64,000 bases of DNA from the NCBI RefSeq assembly GCF_964186585.1, contig NZ_OZ075067.1, positions 744,001 to 808,000 on the forward strand, in the 5' to 3' direction. This document shows, piece after piece, positions 26,751 through 37,422 of the stretch (positions within the stretch are counted from its first letter, which is position 1; each line of letters begins with the position of its first letter). The notes beneath the pieces were generated by a model. The model did not search any database. It was not told the DNA's origin and saw nothing but the letters and a program-made list of their open reading frames with translations. The position numbers were made by a program, and so were the translations under genes. Source of the DNA: Microbacterium sp. MM2322. GTDB lineage: Bacteria > Actinomycetota > Actinomycetes > Actinomycetales > Microbacteriaceae.

Positions 26751-27545
26751 ATGTCCCGTCGTACCGTTGCCCTCGGAGCCCTCGCCCTCAGCGCCGTTCT
26801 GGCGTTGACCGCCTGCTCCTCGAGCTCGAACGGGGCGGCCGCCGGCGGCGATGACCTCGGCCTCGCGAAGGGCGGCACCCTCACGGTCGCCACCGAAGGC
26901 ACCTACCGGCCGTTCACGTACCACGACGAGAGCGGCAAGCTGGTCGGCTACGACGTCGAGATCATCGAAGCCGTCGCCAAGAAGCTCGACCTGAACATCG
27001 AGTTCCAGGAGACCCAGTGGGACGGCATCTTCGCCGGACTCGACGCGGGACGCGTCGACGTCATCGCGAACCAGGTCTCCATCAACCCCCAGCGCGAAGA
27101 GAAGTACCTCTTCAGCGAGCCGTACACGGTGTCGCCGAGCGTCGTCGTCGTGAAGGACAGCGACGACTCGATCTCGAGCTTCGCCGACCTCAAGGGCAAG
27201 AAGACCGCCCAGTCGCTCACGAGCAACTTCTTCACGCTCGCCGAAGAGGCCGGCGCGGACGTCACCCCGATCGAGGGCTGGGCGCAGGCCGTCGAGCTGC
27301 TGCGTCAGGACCGCGTCGAGGCGACCGTCAACGACAAGCTGACGTTCCTCGACTACGAGAAGACCGACGGCCCCACCGGCCTGAAGATCGCCGCCGAGAC
27401 CGATCCCGCCAAGACCGCCGTCGTCACGACGAAGGACAAGAAGGCGCTCATCGAGAAGATCGACGGTGCGCTGGACGACCTGCGCGAAGATGGAACCCTC
27501 GCGAAGATCAGCGAGAAGTACTTCGGAGCCGACGTCACCGAGTGA
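26751..27545 (+). CDS. Amino acid ABC transporter, binding lipoprotein
   Basis: The 264-residue product starts at the ATG at 26751 with AAGGAG 5 nt upstream. It has a lipoprotein signal peptide (VLALTACSSSS, lipobox cysteine at about residue 21), so it is anchored outside the membrane. The mature part is a family 3 solute-binding protein: GTLTVATEGTYRPFTYHDE, GYDVEIIEAVAKKL and ANQVSINPQREEKYLFSEPY. It would deliver a polar amino acid, possibly cystine, to the permease and ATPase that follow. About 75 nt separate it from the permease gene, with a GAAAGG ribosome binding site for the latter. Confidence 0.93.
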   Translation: MSRRTVALGALALSAVLALTACSSSSNGAAAGGDDLGLAKGGTLTVATEGTYRPFTYHDESGKLVGYDVEIIEAVAKKLDLNIEFQETQWDGIFAGLDAGRVDVIANQVSINPQREEKYLFSEPYTVSPSVVVVKDSDDSISSFADLKGKKTAQSLTSNFFTLAEEAGADVTPIEGWAQAVELLRQDRVEATVNDKLTFLDYEKTDGPTGLKIAAETDPAKTAVVTTKDKKALIEKIDGALDDLREDGTLAKISEKYFGADVTE

Positions 27546-27621
27546 CACCAGTCCCGACGGGCTCGGCGCGGCGCGGTGACGCGACCGCCGAGCCCGTTGC
27601 CCGTTCTGCGAAAGGATGCCG

Positions 27622-28290
27622 GTGGACACCGATACATGGCAGCTGATCCTGACCTCGTTCTGGCCGATGTTCATCGCCGGGGTCACGGTCACGATCCCGC
27701 TCGCGCTCATCTCGTTCGCGATCGGGTTGATCCTTGCGATCACCGCCGCCCTCATGCGGATCTCCGGCAACCGGATCCTGTCGGGGATCGCGCGTGTCTA
27801 CATCTCCGCCATCCGCGGCACGCCGCTGCTCGTCCAGATCTTCGTGATCTTCTACGGTCTGCCGCAGATCAACGTGCGGATCGATGCGTACCTCGCGGCG
27901 GTCATCGCCCTGTCGCTGAACGTGGGCGGATACGCCGCCGAGGTCGTCCGGGCGGCGATCCTGTCGGTGCCGAAGGGGCAGTGGGAAGCCGGCTTCACCG
28001 TCGGGCTCTCGCGGGCGACGGCGCTTCGGCGCATCATCCTCCCGCAGGCGGCCCGCGTCTCGGTGCCGCCGCTGTCGAACACGTTCATCTCGCTCGTGAA
28101 GGACACGTCGCTGGTCGCCCAGATCACCGTCGCGGAGCTTTTCCTCGCGGCGCAGCGCATTGCCGCGTTCAGTTCGGAGTTCCTCGTCGTCTACATCGAG
28201 GCGGCCTTCATCTACTGGCTCTTCTGCCTCGTCCTGTCCTTCGGGCAGGACCGCATCGAACGGAGGCTCGACCGCCGTGTCGCACACTGA
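27622..28290 (+). CDS. Amino acid ABC transporter permease
   Basis: I choose the GTG at 27622 (222 residues) because GAAAGG is 6 nt upstream; the ATG at 27616 abuts that site. Several membrane segments and the amino acid-type EAA loop (GQWEAGFTVGLSRATALRRIILPQA) show the His/Glu/Cys uptake permease family. One permease gene only is present, so it probably works as a homodimer. It overlaps the ATPase gene by 14 nt. Confidence 0.92.
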   Translation: MDTDTWQLILTSFWPMFIAGVTVTIPLALISFAIGLILAITAALMRISGNRILSGIARVYISAIRGTPLLVQIFVIFYGLPQINVRIDAYLAAVIALSLNVGGYAAEVVRAAILSVPKGQWEAGFTVGLSRATALRRIILPQAARVSVPPLSNTFISLVKDTSLVAQITVAELFLAAQRIAAFSSEFLVVYIEAAFIYWLFCLVLSFGQDRIERRLDRRVAH

Positions 28291-29062
28291 CGCACCCCTT
28301 CTCACCGTCACCGGGCTCCGCAAGTCGTTCGGCGACAACGTCGTCCTCGACGGCGTCGACTTCTCCGTCAGGCCCGGGCAGGTCGTCTGCCTGATCGGGC
28401 CGAGCGGGTCGGGCAAGACGACGGTCCTCCGCTGCCTCAACGGACTGGAGACCCCCGACGCCGGCGTCGTCGCGTTCTCCGACGGGCAGCGTCACGACTT
28501 CGCCGATCCGCTCAAGGGCAGGGCAGCCACGCTCGACCGCGCGGCACTCCGCGACCGGTCCGCCATGGTGTTCCAGCAGAACAACCTGTTCCCCCACCTC
28601 ACCGTGCTCGAGAACGTGATCGAAGGTCCCGTGCACGCTCACGGGGTATCGAAGGATGCCGCGGTCGCCGAGGCAGAGCGGCTGCTGGCTCGCGTGGGCC
28701 TCTCCGAGAAGCGCGACGCCTACCCGCACGAACTCTCGGGCGGTCAGCAGCAGCGCGTGGGCATCGTCCGCGCGCTCGCCCTGACGCCCGATCTTCTGCT
28801 GTTCGACGAGCCGACGAGCGCCCTCGACCCCGAGCTGGTCGGGGAGGTGCTGCTCGTCCTCAAGGAGCTCGCCGACGAGGGGTGGACGATGGTCATCGTG
28901 ACGCACGAGCTCGGGTTCGCGCGACAGGTCGCCGACGAGGTCGTCTTCTTCGACGGCGGCGTGATCGTCGAGCGGGGTCACCCGGCGACGATGTTCACCG
29001 CGCCGGAGAACGAGCGCACGCGCCGGTTCCTCGACCGGATCCTGCGGCCGCTCGAGGACTGA
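28277..29062 (+). CDS. Amino acid ABC transporter ATPase
   Basis: The GTG at 28277 lies inside the permease gene, and the product is 261 residues. Walker A GPSGSGKTT, Q-loop FQQNNLFPHLT, signature LSGGQQQRVGIVRAL, Walker B LLLFDEPTSALD and the switch His in VTHELGF are all present, so it is a competent ATPase of the polar amino acid group. It energises uptake through the preceding permease and lipoprotein. The stop codon is 5 nt before the end of the convergent acylphosphatase gene. Confidence 0.94.
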   Translation: MSHTDAPLLTVTGLRKSFGDNVVLDGVDFSVRPGQVVCLIGPSGSGKTTVLRCLNGLETPDAGVVAFSDGQRHDFADPLKGRAATLDRAALRDRSAMVFQQNNLFPHLTVLENVIEGPVHAHGVSKDAAVAEAERLLARVGLSEKRDAYPHELSGGQQQRVGIVRALALTPDLLLFDEPTSALDPELVGEVLLVLKELADEGWTMVIVTHELGFARQVADEVVFFDGGVIVERGHPATMFTAPENERTRRFLDRILRPLED

Positions 29063-29067
29063 CCGGG

Positions 29068-29346
29068 CTACGCGTCGCGGCGGATCTCGAATCCGCTCTC
29101 GTCCGGAGTCGTCGGCATCTCGGTCATCGACACCCCGTCGACGACACCGCCACGTGGCCCTTTCGCCGCCCAGTCGAGCACGGTCTCGACCGCGGCGGCA
29201 TCCCCCTGCACCTCCGCCTCGACGGTTCCGTTCGTGACGTTGCGGACCCAGCCTGTGGCTCCCGCTCCCCGAGCAATGTGCTGCATCGAGTAGCGGAAGC
29301 CGACGCCCTGGACGACGCCGCGGATGACGAGACGGATGCGGCGCAT
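29068..29346 (-). CDS. acyP: Acylphosphatase
   Basis: The 92-residue product has the acylphosphatase signatures: VVQGVGFRYSMQHIA with the catalytic Arg, and GWVRNVTNGTVEAEVQG with the catalytic Asn. It hydrolyses acyl phosphates such as acetyl phosphate in the cytoplasm. I take the ATG at 29346, whose A is the last base of the upstream gene's TGA; a GTG one codon earlier is possible. It is translationally coupled to the quinone oxidoreductase. Confidence 0.95.
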   Translation of the reverse strand: MRRIRLVIRGVVQGVGFRYSMQHIARGAGATGWVRNVTNGTVEAEVQGDAAAVETVLDWAAKGPRGGVVDGVSMTEMPTTPDESGFEIRRDA

Positions 29347-30377
29347 CACGCCTCCGCCACCTGGAGGACGACCTTGCCCCGGACATGGCCCCGCTCGACC
29401 TCACGGTGCGCGTCGGCGGCATGGGCGAGGTCGAACACCCGGTCGATGTAGACCTGGATCGCCCCGGAGTCGAGCAGTCGGCTGATCGTCGCCAGAACCG
29501 ACCCGTCGGGGACCACCTTGTACGTCGTCGCGCGGACGCCCGCCGACGCAGCGGCATCCGCGTACCCGTCCCACCCCCCGGTGGGGACCATGACGTACAG
29601 CCCGCCGGGCCGAAGGACGCCGAGGGAGCGACTGCCGGTGTCGTCGTGGACGTTGCCGACGAGGTCGATGACGACGTCCATCTCGCCGACGACGTCCTCG
29701 AACCGGGTGGTCGCGTAGTCGACCGCGACGGATGCCCCGAGTTCGCGGAGCCAGCCGAGGTTGCCCTCCGAGCCGGTCGCGGTGACGTGGGCACCGAAGT
29801 AGGCGGCGAGCTGGACGGCGAAGTGGCCGACGCCGCCGGAGCCGGCATGGATGAGGACGCGCTGCCCCTCGTGGGCGTGCGCCGTTTCGACGACCAGACC
29901 CCACGCGGTGAGCGCTGCGAGCGGGACGCCTGCGGCCTCGACGTGCGACAGTGCCGCGGGTTTGCGAGCCACCGACAGGCTCGGGACGACGACGTACTCG
30001 GCGTACGTGCCGCCCGACCGGGGGAACGGCACCATGCCGAAGACCTGGTCGCCCGGCTGCAGCGGGTGCGCTTCGAAAGGACTCGTCACGACGACGCCGC
30101 TGAAATCGAAGCCGAGTGTCGACGGGTAGGCGGGTATCTGCCCCGTGACGCCGCGGCCGGAGCGGGTCTTGGCGTCGATCGGGTTCGTGCCGGCGGCCAC
30201 GACGCGGATCAGCAGCTCGCTGAGCGCCGGAGCGGGCACCGGTACGTCGGCTTCCCGCAGCACGTCCGCGCCGCCGGGGGCGTCGTAGACGACGGCGCGC
30301 ATGGTCGAGGGAGGGGCGGTCACCTCGACGACCTCGTTCGCGGTGGGGGCTGCGGAACGCAGCGGCCGGAATCGCAT
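29346..30377 (-). CDS. Zinc-type alcohol dehydrogenase-like quinone oxidoreductase
   Basis: The 343-residue product belongs to the medium-chain reductase superfamily. AGTNPIDAKTRSG, GFDFSGVVV and the NADPH-binding HAGSGGVGHFAVQLA near residue 177 are typical of NADPH:quinone oxidoreductase/zeta-crystallin proteins. The cysteines that bind catalytic zinc are absent, so it should reduce quinones or enones rather than act as an alcohol dehydrogenase. The ATG at 30377 has GAAGGAG upstream. Acylphosphatase follows directly. The physiological substrate is unknown. Confidence 0.88.
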   Translation of the reverse strand: MRFRPLRSAAPTANEVVEVTAPPSTMRAVVYDAPGGADVLREADVPVPAPALSELLIRVVAAGTNPIDAKTRSGRGVTGQIPAYPSTLGFDFSGVVVTSPFEAHPLQPGDQVFGMVPFPRSGGTYAEYVVVPSLSVARKPAALSHVEAAGVPLAALTAWGLVVETAHAHEGQRVLIHAGSGGVGHFAVQLAAYFGAHVTATGSEGNLGWLRELGASVAVDYATTRFEDVVGEMDVVIDLVGNVHDDTGSRSLGVLRPGGLYVMVPTGGWDGYADAAASAGVRATTYKVVPDGSVLATISRLLDSGAIQVYIDRVFDLAHAADAHREVERGHVRGKVVLQVAEA

Positions 30378-30518
30378 CGGCTGCTCCTTCTCACCTGCGC
30401 TCGACGACGGGCGCGGGGGTGCTCGGTGGATGACCAGTCAACAGCGTCATTGTCTCGACGGTGTTACGTCGGCATCACCGGAGCGAGAAGCCCGTCGGCG
30501 GTGTCCGCGGATTGGGCG

Positions 30519-30586
30519 TTGACGTCCGACGGGCGTATCCCTACAGTGGTGCGCATACGTAGAACCACTTCTCCGCAACGCTGCGG
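30519..30586 (+). promoter_or_regulatory. Promoter and LacI-type operator of the oligosaccharide cluster
   Basis: TTGACG at 30519-30524 and TACAGT at 30542-30547 are spaced by 17 nt, a strong vegetative promoter. CCGCAACGCTGCGG at 30573-30586 has 5-bp inverted arms around a central CG, as LacI-family operators do, and lies just after the expected start site. It is a likely target of the regulator at 36361-37422. Confidence 0.6.
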
Positions 30587-30631
30587 ATCGTTTGCTCATA
30601 CGAATGCTCACCCCGTCGAAGGAGACAGGAC

Positions 30632-32284
30632 ATGCGCCCCCAGAGAACCCTCGTCGTTGCCGCCGTCGCGGCATCCGCTCTGCTCGCCTTCAGCGGGTGC
30701 ACCGCGGGCACGACGACCACGCAGACCGGCAGCACCCGGGCCAACACGATCATCTTCGGCAAGTCCGACGGCGGCACGACGTACGTCCGCAACTACAACG
30801 TGCTCGGCCCCGCGACGGAGAAGGCTCCGAACGCCGAGCTCATCTACGAGCCCCTCGCCCGCATCGACTACTCCAACGGCGCGATCGTCGAGCCGTGGTT
30901 GGCGAAGTCGATGACGTTCGATGCCGCGGGAACCACGCTGACGGTCGACATCCGCGACGACGTCACCTTCTCCGACGGCGAGCGGATGACCGCTGACGAT
31001 GTCGCGTACTCGCTGTCGCTGCCGCTCGAGAAGCCCGAGCTGAATCTTGCGGGCGTGACCTATACCGCAGTCGACAAGGTCGACGACGACACGGTCGACG
31101 TAACCTTCGACAGCCCGTCGTTCGCCGCACTGAACCAGTTCGCCTCCAGCTCTCTGCCCATGGTTCCCGAGCACATCTGGAAAGAGCAGGACCTCTCCAC
31201 GTGGACCAACCCCGACCCGGTGGGCACCGGTCCGTTCACCCTCGATGCGTTCGCCGCCCAGCAGGTCACGCTCAAGGCTCGTGACGACTACTGGGGCGGC
31301 GACCTGCCGATGACGTACATGAAGATCCTCGCGACGAGCGGCGAGACGGTGAAGGCCCAGTTGCTCCGCGGCGATGTCGACTGGGCGCCGGCGGGATGGC
31401 CGAACGCCGAGGACGAGTTCGTGGCCAAGGACCCGGAGAAGAACCTCTATCAGCTGTACGCCACCGGCGGCGCCTACTCGATGATGTACAACACCGCACA
31501 GGCTCCCTTCGACGACGTGAACCTGCGCCGGGCGTTCGCACTGTCGATCCCGCGATCCGACATCACCGCGACGCTCAACCGGCCGGGAACCGAGGCGGGA
31601 CCGACGGGCCTGGTCGACCAGATCTACAGCGACTGGATCGCTCCCGAGTACCGCGGGAAGGTGCAGGAGGTCGACGCGGATGCCGCAACCGCCGCGCTCG
31701 CCGCGAGCGGGTACGACGTCGTCGACGGTGCGCTCGTCAAAGACGGGAAGAGCTACACGCCCCGCATCTCCTTCAACCAGGACTTCGGCTGGAACGCATA
31801 TGCCGACATCATGATCAACAGCTGGAAGAAGGTCCTGGGCGTGACGGTCGCCCCCGCAGGTGCCCCCGGCGCCACCCTCTACGACCAGCAGAAGACCGGT
31901 GACTTCGACCTCACGATCGCGACGACCGGTGGCGCCGGCGTCTACGGCGTCTACGGGTTCCTCGACAGCCGCTACGTCGAGCCGCTCGGCACCGCCGCCG
32001 CGACGAACATCGGGCGGTGGGACGACCCGGAGACCGACGCCATCCTCACGAAGATGACCGAAGCGTCCGACGAGGACACGGTGAAGGACCTCGGCATGCA
32101 GATGCAGAAGATCGTCGTCGACGAGGTGCCCTTCAGCCCCCTCTACAACTCCTACTGGTTCGTCGACGTCAACGCCACGAACTGGACGGGGTGGCCGACG
32201 CCCGACGACTTCGACGCGGTGCCGTTCCCGAGCCTCGGCCCCGACACGATCCGCACGCTCCTGTCGCTGAAGCCCGCATCATGA
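30632..32284 (+). CDS. ABC transporter binding lipoprotein, family 5
   Basis: The 550-residue product has a lipoprotein signal (LLAFSGCTAG, cysteine about residue 23) and is a family 5 solute-binding protein of the DppA/OppA type, with ELIYEPLARID, ADDVAYSL and VGTGPFTLDAF. Family 5 proteins bind peptides, but many bind oligosaccharides or glycosides. Here the co-transcribed LacI regulator, FAD oxidoreductase and nearby secreted GH5 glycosidase favour a sugar. A strong promoter and operator lie upstream. The stop overlaps the next ATG by 4 nt, and coupling continues to 39035. Confidence 0.92.
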   Translation: MRPQRTLVVAAVAASALLAFSGCTAGTTTTQTGSTRANTIIFGKSDGGTTYVRNYNVLGPATEKAPNAELIYEPLARIDYSNGAIVEPWLAKSMTFDAAGTTLTVDIRDDVTFSDGERMTADDVAYSLSLPLEKPELNLAGVTYTAVDKVDDDTVDVTFDSPSFAALNQFASSSLPMVPEHIWKEQDLSTWTNPDPVGTGPFTLDAFAAQQVTLKARDDYWGGDLPMTYMKILATSGETVKAQLLRGDVDWAPAGWPNAEDEFVAKDPEKNLYQLYATGGAYSMMYNTAQAPFDDVNLRRAFALSIPRSDITATLNRPGTEAGPTGLVDQIYSDWIAPEYRGKVQEVDADAATAALAASGYDVVDGALVKDGKSYTPRISFNQDFGWNAYADIMINSWKKVLGVTVAPAGAPGATLYDQQKTGDFDLTIATTGGAGVYGVYGFLDSRYVEPLGTAAATNIGRWDDPETDAILTKMTEASDEDTVKDLGMQMQKIVVDEVPFSPLYNSYWFVDVNATNWTGWPTPDDFDAVPFPSLGPDTIRTLLSLKPAS

Positions 32285-33357
32285 GCCTCGCCCCCGGCGC
32301 CGTCACCTCCGCCACGGTCAGCGTGGCGCAGGCGACGGCCAAGAAGAAGACCCGCAAGGGACGGGCAAGGTTCCTCCTCAGGCGGCTCGGCTTCTACCTG
32401 GCGGCCGCGTGGGCGGCGATCACGTTGAACTTCGTGATCCCGCGGCTCATGCCGGGCGACCCCTCGGCGGCCATCATCGACCAGCTCGAGCGGGTGAGCG
32501 GTCAGGCGCTCGCTCCCGCCACCCTGCAGTCGATCCAGGGACTGTTCGGCAACCCCCAGGAGAACCTGTTCCAGCAGTACCTCGCCTACCTGGGCCAGCT
32601 CGCGCGCTTCGATCTCGGCGTCTCGATCGTGAACTTCCCCGTCCCGGTCTCGGACCTCGTGGCCACCGGCCTGCCGTGGACGCTCCTGCTCGTGGGGACC
32701 ACGACGATCGCGGCGTTCCTCATCGGAACGGCTCTGGGGGTCGCTGCCGGGTGGCGAGCGGGGTCCCGCTTCGACACGATCGTCACGCCTCTCGTGACAT
32801 TCGTGTCGTCGGTGCCCTACTTCTGGATCGCGCTGCTGGCGGTGTGGTTCTTCGGCTTCATCCTGGGGTGGTTCCCCCTCAGCGGCGGATACGACCCCAA
32901 CCTCCCCGTCGGAGTCAACATCCCGTTCATCCTGAGCACGCTGCACTTCGGGGCGCTCCCCGCGGCCACGATCGTCTTCTCGGCCTTCGGCGGGTGGATG
33001 CTCGGCATGCGGAACATGACGGTGACGACCGTCGGCGAGGACTACGTCCTGCTCGCGCAGGCGAAGGGCCTGTCGCCTGCGCGTGTCCGGTGGCGTTACG
33101 CGGCGCGCAATGCCATGCTCCCGCAGTTCACCGGCTTCGCGATGGCGCTCGGCGGTGTGGTCGGCGGTGCCCTCCTCACCGAGATCGTCTTCAGCTACCC
33201 GGGAATCGGCTACCTCCTCTTCTCCGCGCTTCAGAAGCGCGACTACCCGGTCATGCAGGGGGTCTTCCTGCTCGTCACGCTCGCCGTGCTCCTGGCGAAC
33301 CTCATCGCCGACTCGGTCTACGCGACGCTCGATCCGCGGGTGCGGGAGGAGTCCTGA
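32281..33357 (+). CDS. ABC permease, DppB-type
   Basis: The ATG at 32281 overlaps the binding-protein stop. The product is 358 residues with a basic cytoplasmic N-terminus of about 35 residues, a first helix, a long external loop and five further helices, the DppB/OppB topology. The coupling-helix segment is AKGLSPARVRWRYAARNAMLPQ. It forms the channel with the next permease. Two nucleotides separate it from that gene. Confidence 0.92.
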   Translation: MSLAPGAVTSATVSVAQATAKKKTRKGRARFLLRRLGFYLAAAWAAITLNFVIPRLMPGDPSAAIIDQLERVSGQALAPATLQSIQGLFGNPQENLFQQYLAYLGQLARFDLGVSIVNFPVPVSDLVATGLPWTLLLVGTTTIAAFLIGTALGVAAGWRAGSRFDTIVTPLVTFVSSVPYFWIALLAVWFFGFILGWFPLSGGYDPNLPVGVNIPFILSTLHFGALPAATIVFSAFGGWMLGMRNMTVTTVGEDYVLLAQAKGLSPARVRWRYAARNAMLPQFTGFAMALGGVVGGALLTEIVFSYPGIGYLLFSALQKRDYPVMQGVFLLVTLAVLLANLIADSVYATLDPRVREES

Positions 33358-33358
33358 C

Positions 33359-34264
33359 ATGAAGTACCGCGTCTTCGGCAACGGCAAGGTCACCTTCGGG
33401 GTGGTCGTGCTCGCCTTCTTCGTCTTCCTCGCCGTCTTCGGCGGCGCCCTGCTCGATCTGGCCGGGCTCGATGCGCGCGCGAACGACATCTCCGCCATCT
33501 CGCAGCCGCCGACGGCGGAGCACCTGCTCGGAACCACTCAGTTCGGTCAGGACGTCCTCGCCCAGGTGGTCGAAGGCGCCCGCGGATCCATGTTCGTCGG
33601 ATTCCTCTCCGCCGTGATCGGCACACTCCTCGCGATCGTCGTCGGCGTGCCGTCGGGGTACTTCCGCGGTGTCGCCGGGCAGTCGCTCAACTTCCTCACG
33701 AACCTGTTCCTCGTCATGCCGGTGCTGCCGCTCATCTTCGTCGTCGCCGGGTACCTCCAGGGGACGGGGCTCGTGATGATCGCCGTCATCATCGGCGTCT
33801 TCGGGTGGGCGGGCGGCGCCCGCACCCTGCGCGCGCAGGCGATGAGCGTCGCCAGTCGCGACTTCGTGCAGGCGATGCGGATGCTGGGGGAGTCGCACAC
33901 CCGGCTGATCTTCACCGAGGTGCTGCCGCACCTCTACGGCTGGATCGCGTCCATGTTCCTCGGCGGCCTGATCGGCGGCGTGATGGCGGAGGCCGGTCTC
34001 GCCTTCCTGGGCGTCTCGGACTCCTCGGCCGTCAGCTGGGGCACCATGATCCAGGCCGCTCAGCAGCAGAGCGCCGTGCTCCGCGGGCTCTGGTGGTGGC
34101 TCGTGCCGCCCGGGCTCTGCATCGCGCTCGTCGGAACGGCGGCCGCGCTCATCAACTTCGGTGTCGACGAGCTCGCGAACCCGAAGCTGCGTGCCGCGTC
34201 GCGCGCCGTTGCCAAGCGAACCGCGCGGGTGCGCCGTGCCGCCCTCGTCAGCGAAGGAGTCTGA
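33359..34264 (+). CDS. ABC permease, DppC-type
   Basis: The 301-residue product has one N-terminal helix, then the LLGTTQFGQDVLAQVVEGARGS segment split here as a typical DppC/OppC entry (HLLGTTQFGQDVL), and five more helices. The coupling helix is RDFVQAMRMLGESHTRLIF. The basic C-terminal tail (AVAKRTARVRRA) is cytoplasmic. It pairs with the upstream permease. The first ATPase gene begins 1 nt after its stop codon. Confidence 0.92.
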   Translation: MKYRVFGNGKVTFGVVVLAFFVFLAVFGGALLDLAGLDARANDISAISQPPTAEHLLGTTQFGQDVLAQVVEGARGSMFVGFLSAVIGTLLAIVVGVPSGYFRGVAGQSLNFLTNLFLVMPVLPLIFVVAGYLQGTGLVMIAVIIGVFGWAGGARTLRAQAMSVASRDFVQAMRMLGESHTRLIFTEVLPHLYGWIASMFLGGLIGGVMAEAGLAFLGVSDSSAVSWGTMIQAAQQQSAVLRGLWWWLVPPGLCIALVGTAAALINFGVDELANPKLRAASRAVAKRTARVRRAALVSEGV

Positions 34265-34265
34265 G

Positions 34266-35302
34266 ATGAGCCTCACCGATGTCCGTGCCCCCGGCATCCG
34301 TCCCGTCGATGGCGCGGGGGACGTCCTGCTGGAGGTCGACGACCTGACGGTCGAGTACGCCTCCGAGGGGGCTCCCACCCGCGCGTGCTCCGAGATCTCG
34401 TTCACCCTCGGGCGCGGCGAGATCCTCGGGGTCGTCGGCGAGTCGGGCTCCGGCAAATCGACGCTCATCACGGCGCTCACCCGCCTGCAGCGGCCGCCTG
34501 CCGTCACGACGGCCGGCAGCATCCGCTTCCACCCGCGCGACGGGGCACCTCCCATCGACTTGGTCACCCTCTCGCCGCGCGAGCTGCGCGCCCTGCGGTG
34601 GACGCGGATGTCGATCGTGCTGCAGAGCGCGATGGATGCGCTCAACCCCGTCATGCGCCTCGGTGCGCAGTTCGTCGACGTGCTCCGCACGCACGACCGA
34701 CGGATGTCGCGCGCCGCCGCGTGGGATGAGGCCCGCCGCCTTCTCGGACTCGTGGGGATCTCCGCCGACCGGGTGCGCAGCTTCCCCCACGAGCTGTCCG
34801 GCGGGATGCGGCAACGCGCGACCATCGCGCTCGCCCTCGCGTGCCGTCCCGAGCTCATCGTGATGGACGAGCCGACGACGGCCGTCGACGTCGTCATGCA
34901 ACGGCAGATCCTGGCGCAGGTGCTCCGCCTGCGCCGCGAGTTCGACTTCGCCGTCGTCTTCGTCACCCACGACCTCTCGCTGCTGCTGGAACTCGCCGAC
35001 AGGATCGCGGTCATGTACGGCGGGCGGATCGTGGAACTCGCACCCGCGCAGGACGTCTACCACTCGCCGCGCCACCCTTACACGACGGGCCTCCGGGATT
35101 CATTCCCGCCCCTGCATGCGACCGCGACGCGGCTCGAGGGCATCCCGGGCACCCCGCCCGACCTGCGGGCGCTGCCCCCCGGGTGCGCCTTCGCCGAGCG
35201 GTGCCCCGCAGTGATGGACCGCTGCCGCACCGAACTGCCCGTCCTCCGTCCCGTCGGCGACACCGTCGTCGCCTGCCATCTTCACGACGAGGAGGTCCCC
35301 TC

Positions 35303-35306
<4 letters not shown>
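34266..35306 (+). CDS. ABC ATPase, DppD-type
   Basis: The 346-residue product has Walker A GESGSGKST, Q-loop VLQSAMDALNP, signature LSGGMRQR, Walker B LIVMDEPTTAVD and H-loop VTHDLS. The C-terminal oligopeptide-transporter extension contains a Cys cluster (GCAFAERCPAVMDRC) that in this family can hold an iron-sulfur cluster. It is one of two ATPases that drive the importer. It overlaps the second ATPase by 4 nt. Confidence 0.93.
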
Positions 35307-36360
<1,054 letters not shown>

Positions 36361-36364
<4 letters not shown>

Positions 36365-37422
36365 CAGACCTCCCCGACCGTCCCGCACGCAGCCGTCCGG
36401 CGCGGCAGTCCGACGTCGCGCGCCTCGCGGGCGTCTCGCAGTCCGCTGTCTCGCGTGTCATCAGCGGCGACGTCTCGGCGGCCCGCATCCCCGAGGAGAC
36501 CCGCCAGCGGGTCCGCGAGGCGATCGCGACCCTCGGATACGTTCCGAACCCCGTCGCACGGAACCTCCGCGGCAAGCGCACGCAGCTGCTGGGCGTGCAC
36601 ACGTTCGAGGCGCTCTTCCCGAACGCGCGGGAGTCGTTCTACTTCGAGTTCCTGCTCGGCATCGAAGAACGCGCCGAGGAGAGCCGCCACGACCTCGTCC
36701 TGTTCAGCTCGACCGGCGACGGCGCCGGCGGACGGCGCATCTACCGCGACGAGACCAACCGGCTCACCATCGCGGACGGCAGCATCCTCCTCGGCATGGC
36801 GTCCGACCGGGACGAGCTCGCCCGCCTCTGGCGCGACGGCTACCCGTTCGTCCACATCGGTCGGCGCGAAGTGCCCGGGGCGCCCTTCCCGTGCATCGTG
36901 CCCGACTATTGGGCCGCGGCATCCGCGATCGTGGAACGACTGCACGGCCTCGGACATCGCCGACTCGTCTACGTCCGCGATTCGATCGGCGGCGAACCCT
37001 ACGACGACCGCCGGTCCGGGTACCGCGAAGCCGTCGAGCGGCTGCAGATCGTCGATGACTCTCCCGGTTACACGGCGGAGCAGGCGGGTCTCTCCGACGA
37101 CGTCGTCGACGCGCTCGCCGCGGGGCGTGCCACCGCCGCTGTGGTCGAATCCGAGCGCATCGCCGCGACGCTGCGCCGCCGCCTCTCCGAGCGCGGGGTC
37201 TCCATCCCGGCAGACGTCTCGGTCGCCGTCCTCGAGGACACCGCGGCGTCGGAGGTGACCTGGAGCGATCTCCGCATCCCGCGCAAGGAGATCGGCCGCA
37301 TCGCCGTGGACCGCCTCATCGCGATGATCTCGGACCCCGACGCGCCTCGTGAGAGCGTGCTCGTCGCCTGCACGCACGTGGCCGGTGCGACCGTCGCCGA
37401 GGTTCGGGGAGACGCCGCGTGA
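36361..37422 (+). CDS. LacI-family transcriptional regulator
   Basis: The 353-residue product begins with a basic segment and a LacI helix-turn-helix (QSDVARLAGVSQSAVSRVIS, about residues 18-37) with hinge-helix region NPVARNLRGKRT, then a periplasmic-binding-protein-like sensor domain. It probably represses the cluster at the operator 30573-30586 and releases it when a sugar derivative binds. Being embedded after the ATPases gives feedback on its own level. A sugar-responsive regulator is the main reason to think this peptide-type importer carries oligosaccharides. Confidence 0.92.
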